A DNA stretch of 64,000 nt from Ptiloglossa arizonensis (Eukaryota; Arthropoda; Insecta; Hymenoptera; Colletidae): contig NW_027478516.1 of assembly GCF_051014685.1 (NCBI RefSeq), positions 1,054,001 through 1,118,000 on the forward strand, written 5' to 3'. This document shows, piece by piece, positions 1 through 10,776 of this stretch. Made by a program: the position numbers and the translations under genes. The number at the start of each line of letters is the position of its first letter. Position 1 is the first letter of the stretch. Below the pieces are notes generated by a model. The model made no database searches, was not told the origin of the DNA, and saw nothing but the letters and a program-made list of their open reading frames with translations.

Positions 1-1768
1 TCAAAATTTTCACACGTCTGATACTCCAAACCAATAACTACAATGGCCTAGGGTAAAAATACACATACCGTTGTAATCGGGAGAGTTTGTACTTTCAGAT
101 GCACGGAAATTTTTCGGATTCGTGAAACCGTTCGCCAAATATCGGAGTCTGAAATTAAGGAATGGTTGAGAAACCGTCAAAATTTTCGCAAGTCTGATAC
201 TCGAAACCAATAACTGGAATCGCCTAGGGGAAAAGTAGACACCCCATTATAATCGGGCGAGTTTCACCTTTCAGATGCAACAGGAATTTCTCGAGTTCGT
301 CAATCCGTTCGCGAGATAAGGGAGTTTGAAATTAAGGAATCGTTGAGAAACCATCAAAATTTTCACAAGTCTGATACACGACTCCAATAACTACAATGGC
401 CTAGGGTAAAAATACACATACCGTTGTAATCGGGAGAGTTTGTAGTTTCAGATGCACTGAAATTTTTCGGATTCTTCAAACCGTTCGCGAAATACCGGAG
501 TTTGGAGTTAAGAGATGGTTGAGAAACCATCAAAACTTTCGCAATTCTGATACCCGAAACCAATAACAGGAATGGCCTAGGGGAAAAGTACACACACCAT
601 TGTAATCTGGCGAGTTTCTACTTTCAGATGCAACAGGAATTTCTCGAGTTCGTCAATCCGTTCGCGAGGTATGGGAGTTTGAAGTTAAGAAATGGTTGAG
701 AAACCATCAAAATTTTTGCATGTCTGATGCTAGAAACGATTTACTGGAATGGCCTAGGGGAAAAGTACACACACCATTGTAATCGGGCGACTTTCTGCTT
801 TCAGATGCAACAGGAATTCTCCAGCTCGTCATTCCGTTCGCGAGATATGGGAGTTTGATGTTAAGGAATGGTTGAGAAACCGTCAAAAATTTCGCAAGTC
901 TGATTCTCGAAACCAATAACTGGAATGGCCTAGGGCAAAAGTACACACACCATTTTAATCGGGCGAGTTTCTACATTCAGATGCAACAGGAATTTCTCGA
1001 GTTCGTCAATCCGTTCGCGAGATATGGGAGATGGAAGTTAAGGAATGGTTGAGAAACCATCAAAATTTTCGCAAGTCTGATACTCGAAACCAATAACTAC
1101 TACGGCCCAGCGCAAAAATAAACTCACCGTTGTAATCGGGCGAGTTTCTGCTTTCAGATGCAACAGGAATTTCTCGAGCTCGTCAATCCGTTGGCGAGAT
1201 ATGGGAGATGGAAGTTAAGGAATGGTTGAGAAACCATCAAAATTTTCACAAATCTGATACTCGAAACCAATAACAGGAATGGCCTAGGGAAATGTACACA
1301 CACCATTGTAATCGGGCGAGTTTCTACTTTCAGATGCAACAGGAATTTCTCGAGTTCGTCAATCCGTTCGCGATATATGGGAGTTGGAAATTAAGGAATG
1401 ATTGAGAGACCATCAAAATTTTCACACGTCTGATACTCGAAACCAATAACTACAATGGCCTAGTGTAAAAATACACATACCGTTGTAATCGGGAGAGTTT
1501 GTACTTTCAGGTGCACGGAAATTTTTCGGATTCGTGAAACCGTTCGCGAAATATCGGAGTTTGGAGTTAAGAGATGGTTGAGAAACCATCAAAATTTTCG
1601 CAATTCTGATGCTAGAAACGAATAACTGGAATGGCCTAGGGGAAAAGTACACACACCATTGTAATCGGGCGAGTTTCTACTTTCAGATGCAACAGGAATT
1701 TCTCGAGTTCGTCAATCCGTTCGCGAGATATGGGAGTTGGAAGTTAAGGAATGGTTGAGAAACCCCCA

Positions 1769-2122
1769 AAATTTTCGCAAGTCGGATACTCGAAACCAAT
1801 AGCTACTATGGCCCAGGGCAAAAATACACATACCGTTGTAATCGGGTGAGTTTCTGCTTTCAGATGCGGAAGGAATTTCTCGAGTTCGTCAATCCGTTCG
1901 CGAGATATGGGAGTTTGAAGTTAAGGAATGGTTGAGGGACCATCAAAATTTTCGCAAGTCGGATACTCGAAACCAATAGCTACTATGGCCCAGGGCAAAA
2001 ATACACATACCGTTGTAATCGGGTGAGTTTCTGCTTTCAGATGCGGAAGGAATTTCTCGAGTTCGTCAATCCGTTCGCGAGATATGGGAGTTTGAAGTTA
2101 AGGAATGGTTGAGGGACCATCA
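1769..2122. repeat. Recent single-monomer tandem duplication
   Basis: Two consecutive monomers share the rare combination GTCGGATACTCG, CAATAGCTACTATGGCCCAGG, CGGGTGAGTTTC and GATGCGGAAGG at exactly 177 bp spacing (GTCGG at 1,781 and 1,958). The GCGGAAGG variant occurs only in these two monomers. The paralogous segment near 10.7 kb has a single copy with GCGGCAGG. A one-unit duplication after the segments separated explains this most simply. Confidence 0.75.
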
Positions 2123-2457
2123 AAATTTTCGCAAGTCTGATACTCGAAATCAATAACTACAATCGCTAGGGGAAAAATACACATAGCGTTGTAATCGGGA
2201 GAGTTTCTATTTTCAGATGCAACAGAAATGTTTCGGATTCGTCAATACGTTCGCGAGATATGGGAGTTTGAAGTTAAGGAATGGTTGAGAAACCATAAAA
2301 ATTTTCGCAATTCTGATGCTAGAAACGAATAACTCGAATGACCTAGGGGAACAGTACACATACCGTTGTAATCGGACGAGTTTCTGGTTTCAGATGCAAC
2401 AGGAATTTCTCGAGTTCGTCAATCCGTTCGCGAGATATGGGAGTTTGAAGTTAAGGA

Positions 2458-2473
2458 ATGGTTGAGAAACCAT
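2458..2473. other. Conserved inverted repeat ATGGTT-GAGA-AACCAT (representative)
   Basis: The 16-base stretch ATGGTTGAGAAACCAT is a perfect 6-bp dyad around a four-base GAGA spacer. A few bases downstream lies the self-complementary tract AAAATTTT. The element is present in most monomers at the same phase. Some subtypes keep a shorter arm (GGTT/AACC in the AACGGTTGAGAAACC form), and GATTGAGAGACC or GGTTGAGGGACC forms break it. GAGA fits the GNRA tetraloop pattern, so a transcript would be expected to fold here. Whether it does anything in the cell is unknown. Confidence 0.6.
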
Positions 2474-3411
2474 CAAAATTTTCGCAAGTCTGATACTCGA
2501 AACCAATAACTACAATGGCCTAGGGGAAAAATACACATAGCGTTGTAATCGGGAGAGTTTCTATTTTCAGATGCAACAGGAATTTCTCGAGTTCGTCAAT
2601 CCGTTCGCGAGATATGGAAGTTTGAAGTTAAGGAATGGTTGAGAAACCAACAAAATTTTCGCTAGTCTGACACTCGAAACCGATAACCGGAATGGCCTAG
2701 GGGAAAAGTACACACACCATTGTAATCGGCCGAGTATCTACTTTCAGATGCAACAGGAATTTCTCGAATTCGTCAACCGTTCGCGAGATATGGGAGTTTG
2801 AAGTTAAGGAATGGTTGAGAAAGCAACAAAATTTTCGCAAGTCTGATATTCGAAACCAATAACTACTACGGCCTAGGGCAAACATACACATATCATTGTA
2901 ATCGGACGAGTTTCTGTTTCAGATGCAACAGGAGTTTCTCGAGTTCGTCAATCCGTTCGCGAGATATGGAAGTTTGAAGTTAAGGAATGGTTGAGAAACC
3001 ATCAAAATTTTCGCAAGTCTGATACTCGAAACCAATAACAACAATGGCCTAGGGGAAAAATACACATAGCGTTGTAATCGGGAGAGTTTCTGTTTTCAGA
3101 TGCAACAGAAATTTTTCGGATTCGTCAATCCGTTCGCGAGATATGGGAGTTTGAAGTTAAGGAATGGTTGAGAAACCATAAAAATTTTCGCAAGTCTGAT
3201 ACTCGAAACCAATAACCGGAATGGCCCAGGGGAAAAGTACACACGCCGTTGTAATCGGACGAGTTTCTGCTTTCAGATGCAACAGGAATTTCTCGAGCTC
3301 GTCAATCCGTTCGCGAGATATGGGAGTTTGAAGTTAAGGAATGGTTGAGAAACCATCAAAATTTTCACAAGACTGATACTCGAAACCAATAACTGGAATC
3401 GCCTAGGGGAA

Positions 3412-4047
3412 AAGTACACACACCATTATAATCGGGCGAGTTTCACCTTTCGGATGCAATAGGAATTTCTCGAGTTCGTCAATCCGTTCGCGAGATATGG
3501 GAGTTTGAAATTAAGGAATGGTTGAGAAACCAACAAAATTTTCGCAAGTCTGATACTCGAAACCAATAACAGGAATGGCCTAGGGAAAAGTACACACACC
3601 ATTGTAATCTGGCGAGTATCTACTTTCAGATGCAACATGAATTTCTCGAGTTCGTCAATCCGTTCGCTAGGTATGGGAGTTTGAAGTTAAGGAATGGTTG
3701 AGAAACCATAAAAATTTTCGCAAGTCTGATTCTCGAAACCAATAACCGGAATGGCCCAGGGGAAAAGTACACACACCATTATAATCGGGCGAGTTTCACC
3801 TTTCGGATGCAATAGGAATTTCTCGAGCTCGTCAATCCGTTCGCGAGATATGGGAGTTTGAAATTAAGGAATGGTTGAGAAACCAACAAAATTTTCGCAA
3901 GTCTGATACTCGAAACCAATAACAGGAATGGCCTAGGGAAAAGTACACACACCATTGTAATCTGGCGAGTATCTACTTTCAGATGCAACATGAATTTCTC
4001 GAGTTCGTCAATCCGTTCGCTAGGTATGGGAGTTTGAAGTTAAGGAA
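3412..4047. repeat. Local dimer duplication, 353-bp offset
   Basis: A dimer with CACCATTATAATCGG, TTTCGGATGCAATAGG and then AATCTGGCGAGTATC, GCAACATGAATTTC and CGCTAGGTATGGG occurs twice, 353 bp apart. The first copy runs from about 3,412 to 3,764 and the second from about 3,765 to 4,047. The flanks differ: GGAATCGCC before the first and CCGGAATGGCCC before the second. The same dimer also appears singly near 6.1 and 8.4 kb. Confidence 0.75.
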
Positions 4048-5171
4048 TGATTGAGAAACCATCAAAATTTTCGCAAGTCTGGTGCTAGAAACGAATTACT
4101 GGAATGGCCTAGGGGAAAAGTATACACACCATTGTAATCGGGCGTGTTTCACCTTTCAGATGCAACAGGAATTTCTCGAGTTCCTGAATCCGTTCGCGAG
4201 ATAAGGGAGTTTGAAATTAAGGAATCGTTGAGAAACCATCAAAATTTTCACAAGTCTGATACACGACTCCAATAACTACAATGGCCTAGGTTAAAAATAC
4301 ACATACCGTTGTAATCGGGAGAGTTTGTAGTTTCAGATGCACTGAAATTTTTCGGATTCTTCAAACCGTTCGCGATATATCGGAGTTTGGAGTTAAGAGA
4401 TGGTTGAGAAACCATCAAAATTTTCGCAATTCTGATGCTAGAAACGAATAACTGGAATGGCCTAGGGGAAAAGTACACACACCATTGTAATCGGGCGGGT
4501 TTCTACTTTCAGATGCAACAGGAACTTCTCGAGTTCGTCAATCTGTTCGCGAGATGTGGGAGTTTGAAGTTAAGGAATGGTTGAGAAACCATCAAAATTT
4601 TCGCAAGTCTGATACTCGAAACCAATAACTACTATGGACCAGAGCAAAAATACACACACCGTTGTAATCGGGCGAGTTTCACCTTTCAGATGCAACAGGA
4701 ATTTCTCGAGTTCGTCAATCCGTTCGCGAGATATGGGAGTTTGAAGTTAAGGAATGGTTGAGAAACCAACAAAATTTTCGCAAGTCTGATACTCGAAACC
4801 AATAACAGGAATGGCCTAGGGAAAAGTACACACACCATTGTAATCTGGCGAGTATCTACTTTCAGATGCAACATGAATTTCTCGAGTTCGTCAATCCGTT
4901 CGCTAGGTATGGGAGTTTGAAGTTAAGAAATGGTTGAGAAACCATCAAAATTTTCGCAAGTCTGGTGCTAGAAACGAATTACTGGAATGGCCTAGGGGAA
5001 AAGTACACACACCATTGTAATCGGGCGTGTTTCTGCTTTCAGGTGCAACAGGAATTTCTCGTGCTAGTCAATCCGTTCGCGAGATATGGGAGTCTGAAAT
5101 TAAGGAATGGTTGAGAAACCGTCAAAATTTTCGCAAGTCTGATACTCGAAACCAATAACTGGAATCGCCTA

Positions 5172-8100
5172 GGGGAAAAGTAGACACCCCATTATAATCG
5201 GGCGAGTTTCACCTTTCAGATGCAACAGGAATTTCTCGAGTTCGTCAATCCGTTCGCGAGATAAGGGTGTTTGAAATTATGGAATGGTTGAGAAACCACG
5301 AAAATTTTCACAAGTCTGATACTCGAAACCAATAACTACAATGGCCTAGGGCAAAAATACACATACCGTTGTAATCGGGAGAGTTTGTACTTTCAGATAC
5401 ACGGTAATTTTTCGGATTCGTGAAACCGTTCGCGAAATATCGGAGTTTGGAGTTAAGCGATGGTTGAGAAACCATCAAAATTTTCGCAATTCTGATGATA
5501 GAAACGAATAACTGGAATGGCCTAGGGGAAAAGTACACATACCATTGTAATCGGGCGAGTTTCTACTTTCAGATGCAACAGGAATTTCTCGAGTTCGTCA
5601 ATCCGTTCGCGAGATATGGGAGATGGAAGTTAAGGAATGGTTGAGAAACCATCAAAATTTTCGCAAGTCTGATACTCGAAACCAATAACTACTACGGCCC
5701 AGCGCAAAAATACACTCACCGTTGTAATCGGGCGAGTTTCTGCTTTGAGATGCAACAGGAATTTCTCGAGCTCGTCAATCCGTTCGCGAGATTAGGGAGT
5801 TTGAAGTTAAGGAATGGTTGAGAAACCATCAAAATTTTCACAAGTTTGATTCTCGAAACCAATAACAGGAATGGCCTAGGGAAAAGTACACACACCATTG
5901 TAATCGGGCGAGTTTCTACTTTCAGATGCAACAGGAAATTCTCGAGTTCGTCAATCCGTTCGCGAGATATGGGAGTTTGAAGTTAAGGAATGGTTGAGAA
6001 ACCATCAAAATTTTCACAAGACTGATACTCGAAACCAATAACTGGAATCGCCTAGAGGAAAAGTACACACACTATTATAATCGGGCGAGTTTCACCTTTC
6101 GGATGCAATAGGAATTTCTCGAGTTCGTCAATCCGTTCGCGAGATATGGGAGTTTGAAGTTAAGGAATGGTTGAGAAACCAACAAAATTTTCGCAAGTCT
6201 GATACTCGAAACCAATAACAGGAATGGCCTAGGGAAAAGTACACACACCATTGTAATCTGGCGAGTATCTACTTTCAGATGCAACATGAATTTCTCGAGT
6301 TCGTCAATCCGTTCGCTAGGTATGGGAGTTTGAAGTTAAGAAATGGTTGAGAAACCATCAAAATTTTCGCAAGTCTGGTGCTAGAAACGAATTACTGGAA
6401 TGGCCCTGGGGGAAAGGACACACACCATTGTAATCGGGCGTGTTTCTGCTTTCAGGTGCAACAGGAATTTCTCGTGCTAGTCAATCCGTTCGCGAGATAT
6501 GGGAGTCTGAAATTAAGGAATGGTTGAGAAACCGTCAAAATTTTCGCAAGTCTGATACTCGAAACCAATAACTGGAATCGCCTAGGGGAAAAGTAGACAC
6601 CCCATTATAATCGGGCGAGTTTCACCTTTCAGATGCAACAGGAATTTCTCGAGTTCGTCAATCCGTTCGCGAGATAAGGGAGTTTGAAATTAAGGAATCG
6701 TTGAGAAACCATCAAAATTTTCACAAGTCTGATACACGACTCCAATAACTACAATGGCCTAGGGTAAAAATACACATACCGTTGTAATCGGGAGAGTTTG
6801 TAGTTTCAGATGCACTGAAATTTTTCGGATTCTTCAAACCGTTCGCGAAATACCGGAGTTTGGAGTTAAGAGATGGTTGAGAAACCATCAAAACTTTCGC
6901 AATTCTGATACCCGAAACCAATAACAGGAATGGCGTAGGGGAAAAGTACACACACCATTGTAATCTGGCGAGTTTCTACTTTCAGATGCAACAGGAATTT
7001 CTCGAGTTCGTCAATCCGTTCGCGAGGTATGGGAGTTTGAAGTTAAGAAATGGTTGAGAAACCATCAAAATTTTTGCATGTCTGATGCTAGAAACGATTT
7101 ACTGGAATAGCCTAGGGGAAAAGTACACACACCATTGTAATCGGGCGAGTTTCTGCTTTCAGATGCAACAGGAATTCTCGAGCTCGTCATTCCGTTCGCG
7201 AGATATGGGAGTTTGATGTTAAGGAATGGTTGAGAAACCGTCAAAATTTTCGCAAGTCTGATACTCGAAACCAATAACTGGAATCGCCTAGGTCAAAAGT
7301 AGACGCCCCGTTATAATCGGGCGAGTTTCACCTTTCAGATGCAACAGGAATTTCTCGAGTTCGTCAATCCGTTCGCGAGATAAGGGTGTTTGAAATTATG
7401 GAATGGTTGAGAAACCACGAAAATTTTCACAAGTCTGATACTCGAAACCAATAACTACAATGGCCTAGGGCAAAAATACACATACCGTTGTAATCGGGAG
7501 AGTTTGTACTTTCAGATACACGGTAATTTTTCGGATTCGTGAAACCGTTCGCGAAATATCGGAGTTTGGAGTTAAGCGATGGTTGAGAAACCATCAAAAT
7601 TTTCGCAATTCTGATGATAGAAACGAATAACTGGAATGGCCTAGGGGAAAAGTACACATACCATTGTAATCGGGCGAGTTTCTACTTTCAGATGCAACAG
7701 GAATTTCTCGAGTTCGTCAATCCGTTCGCGAGATATGGGAGATGGAAGTTAAGGAATGGTTGAGAAACCATCAAAATTTTCGCAAGTCTGATACTCGAAA
7801 ACAATAACTACTGCGGCCCAGCGCAAAAATACACTCACCGTTGTAATCGGGCGAGTTTCTGCTTTCAGATGCAACAGGAATTTCTCGAGCTCGTCAATCC
7901 GTTCGCGAGATATGGGAGATGGAAGTTAAGGAATGGTTGAGAAACCATCAAAATTTTCGCAAGTCTGATACTCGAAACCAATAACTACTACGGCCCAGCG
8001 CAAAAATACACTCACCGTTGTAATCGGGCGAGTTTCTGCTTTGAGATGCAACAGGAATTTCTCGAGCTCGTCAATCCGTTCGCGAGATACGGGAGTTTGA

Positions 8101-9256
8101 AGTTAAGGAATGGTTGAGAAACCATCAAAATTTTCACAAGTTTGATACTCGAAACCAATAACAGGAATGGCCTAGGGAAAAGTACACACACCATTGTAAT
8201 CGGGCGAGTTTCTACTTTCAGATGCAACAGGAAATTCTCGAGTTCGTCAATCCGTTCGCGAGATATGGGAGTTTGAAGTTAAGGAATGGTTGAGAAACCA
8301 TCAAAATTTTCACAAGACTGATACTCGAAACCAATAACTGGAATCGCCTAGAGGAAAAGTACACACACTATTATAATCGGGCGAGTTTCACCTTTCGGAT
8401 GCAATAGGAATTTCTCGAGTTCGTCAATCCGTTCGCGAGATATGGGAGTTTGAAGTTAAGGAATGGTTGAGAAACCAACAAAATTTTCGCAAGTCTGATA
8501 CTCGAAACCAATAACAGGAATGGCCTAGGGAAAAGTACACACACCATTGTAATCTGGCGAGTATCTACTTTCAGATGCAACATGAATTTCTCGAGTTCGT
8601 CAATCCGTTCGCTAGGTATGGGAGTTTGAAGTTAAGAAATGGTTGAGAAACCATCAAAATTTTCGCAAGTCTGGTGCTAGAAACGAATTACTGGAATGGC
8701 CTAGGGGAAAAGTACACACACCATTGTAATCGGGCGTGTTTCTGCTTTCAGGTGCAACAGGAATTTCTCGTGCTAGTCAATCCGTTCGCGAGATATGGGA
8801 GTCTGAAATTAAGGAATGGTTGAGAAACCGTCAAAATTTTCGCAAGTCTGATACTCGAAACCAATAACTGGAATCGCCTAGGGGAAAAGTAGACACCCCA
8901 TTATAATCGGGCGAGTTTCACTTTTCAGGTGCAACAGGAATTTCTCGAGTTCGTCAATCCGTTCGCGAGATAAGGGAGTTTGAAATTAAGGAATCGTTGA
9001 GAAACCATCAAAATTTTCACAAGTCTGATACACGACTCCAATAACTAAAATGGCCTAGGGTAAAAATACACATACCGTTGTAATCGGGAGAGTTTGTAGT
9101 TTCAGATGCACTGAAATTTTTCGGATTCTTCAAACCGTTCGCGAAATACCGGAGTTTGGAGTTAAGAGATGGTTGAGAAACCATCAAAATTTTCGCAATT
9201 CTGATACCCGAAACCAAAAACAGGAATGGCCTAGGGGAAAAGTACACACACCATTG
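5172..9256. repeat. Tandem HOR duplication, 12/13-monomer unit (offset 2,119 then 2,296 bp)
   Basis: Copy 1 is about 5,172-7,290 and copy 2 about 7,291-9,256. Early markers (GATAAGGGTGTTTGAAATTATGG and the type A monomer with CGGTAATTTTT) are offset by 2,119 bp. Later markers (GCAACAGGAAATTCTCG at 5,934 and 8,230; CTCGTGCTAG at 6,471 and 8,767) are offset by 2,296 bp. The 177-bp difference is one extra monomer in copy 2 near 7.8 kb, carrying ACTACTGCGGCCCAGCGC. Identity ends about 6,960 in copy 1 and 9,256 in copy 2. CTCGTGCTAG also occurs at 5,058, eight monomers before 6,471. Confidence 0.8.
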
Positions 9257-9560
9257 TAATCGGGCGAGTTTCACCTTTCAGATGCAACAGCAATTTCTCG
9301 AGTTCGTCAATCCGTTCGCGAGATATGGGAGTTTGAAATTAAGGAGTGGTTGAGAGACCATCAAAATTTTCACAAGTCTGATACTCGAAATCAATGACAG
9401 GAATGGCCTAGGGGAAAAGTACACACACCATTGTAATCTGGCGAGTTTCTGCTTTCAGATGCAACAGGAATTTCTCGAGTTCGTCAAGCCGTTCGCGAGG
9501 TATGGGAGTTTGAAGTTAAGAAATGGTTGAGAAACCATCAAAATTCTCGCAAGTCTGATG

Positions 9561-10776
9561 CTAGAAACGAATTACTGGAATGGCCTAGGGGAAAAGTACA
9601 CACACCATTGTAATCGGGCGACTTTCTGCTTTCAGATGCAACAGGAATTCTCCAGCTCGTCATTCCGTTCGCGAGATATGGGAGTTTGATGTTAAGGAAT
9701 GGTTGAGAAACCGTCAAAAATTTCGCAAGTCTGATTCTCGAAACCAATAACTGGAATGGCCTAGGGCAAAAGTACACACACCATTTTAATCGGGCGAGTT
9801 TCTACATTCAGATGCAACAGGAATTTCTCGAGTTCGTCAATCCGTTCGCGAGATATGGGAGATGGAAGTTAAGGAATGGTTGAGAAACCATCAAAATTTT
9901 TGCAAGTCTGATACTCGAAACCAATAACTACTACGGCCCAGCGCAAAAATAAACTCACCGTTGTAATCGGGCGAGTTTCTGCTTTCAGATGCAACAGGAA
10001 TTTCTCGAGCTCGTCAATCCGTTGGCGAGATATGGGAGATGGAAGTTAAGGAATGGTTGAGAAACCATCAAAATTTTCACAAGTCTGATACTCGAAACCA
10101 ATAACAGGAATGGCCTAGGGAAATGTACACACACCATTGTAATCGGGCGAGTTTCTACTTTCAGATGCAACAGGAATTTCTCGAGTTCGTCAATCCGTTC
10201 GCGATATATGGGAGTTGGAAATTAAGGAATGATTGAGAGACCATCAAAATTTTCACACGTCTGATACTCGAAACCAATAACTACAATGGCCTAGTGTAAA
10301 AATACACATACCGTTGTAATCGGGAGAGTTTGTACTTTCAGGTGCACGGAAATTTTTCGGATTCGTGAAACCGTTCGCGAAATATCGGAGTTTGGAGTTA
10401 AGAGATGGTTGAGAAACCATCAAAATTTTCGCAATTCTGATGCTAGAAACGAATAACTGGAATGCCCTAGGGGAAAAGTACACACACCATTGTAATCGGG
10501 CGAGTTTCTACTTTCAGATGCAACAGGAATTTCTCGAGTTCGTCAATCCGTTCGCGAGATATGGGAATTGGAAGTTAAGGAATGGTTGAGAAACCCCCAA
10601 AATTTTCGCAAGTCGGATACTCGAAACCAATAGCTACTATGGCCCAGGGCAAAAATACACATACCGTTGTAATCGGGTGAGTTTCTGCTTTCAGATGCGG
10701 CAGGAATTTCTCGAGTTCGTCAATCCGTTCGCGAGATATGGGAGTTTGAAGTTAAGGAATGGTTGAGGGACCATCA
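9561..10776. repeat. Segmental copy of the 0.73-1.95 kb stretch (8,831-bp offset)
   Basis: The order of distinctive monomers at 730-1,945 recurs here: GAATTCTCCAGCTCG, GTCAAAAATTTCGC, TTCTACATTCAG, CGCAAAAATAAACTCACC, CCGTTGGCGAG, GGGAAATGTACAC, and a type A unit with GGCCTAGTGTAAAAA. Offsets are 8,831 bp, i.e. 50 monomers. A third version covering the first part lies at about 41.27-42.33 kb, 32,012 bp further on. Small differences, such as TTTTTGCAAG here against TTTTCGCAAG, show the copies are not identical. Confidence 0.82.

Larger units (their letters stand above)
1..5171. repeat. Mosaic satellite block, mixed monomer types
   Basis: About 29 monomers with no single clean HOR. The stretch from about 150 to 880 reappears at an offset of 6,358 bp, from about 6.5 kb. 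Shared markers are AGTAGACACCCC and GATAAGGGAG, and the cassette near 363-590 reappears at 6,721-6,950. From about 730 to 1,945 it matches sequence 8,831 bp downstream (50 monomers). Type A monomers occur near 0.1, 0.46, 1.5 and 4.3 kb. From 2.1 to 3.4 kb most monomers have AATAACTACAATGGCC or AATAACCGGAATGGCC with few type A units. No non-satellite insertion is visible. Confidence 0.85.

Noticed and set aside
363..593. Open frames of 60-85 codons recurring on the minus strand at the same monomer phase (for example here, 1,422-1,652, 12,542-12,781 and 48,100-48,330)
   Set aside because: They recur wherever the type A monomer recurs, span monomer boundaries, start and stop at shifting points and break with one-base length changes. 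The repeated peptide is simply the translated satellite, with no coding constraint, start context or domain.
990..1010. CTCGAGTTCG...TTCGCGAG stretch as a long hairpin
   Set aside because: Only the outer CTCG/CGAG arms pair continuously. The next positions mismatch, so it is much weaker than the ATGGTT/AACCAT dyad.
2521..2560. CENP-B-box-like match: ACCG-TTGT-A-AT-CGGG against TTCG-nnnn-A-nn-CGGG
   Set aside because: Spacing fits and 7 of 9 core bases match in the ACCGTTGTAATCGGG monomers (6 or fewer in ACCATTG forms). Matches with at most two mismatches are expected about 0.5 times by chance per 177-bp monomer counting both strands. No exact TTCG version was seen.
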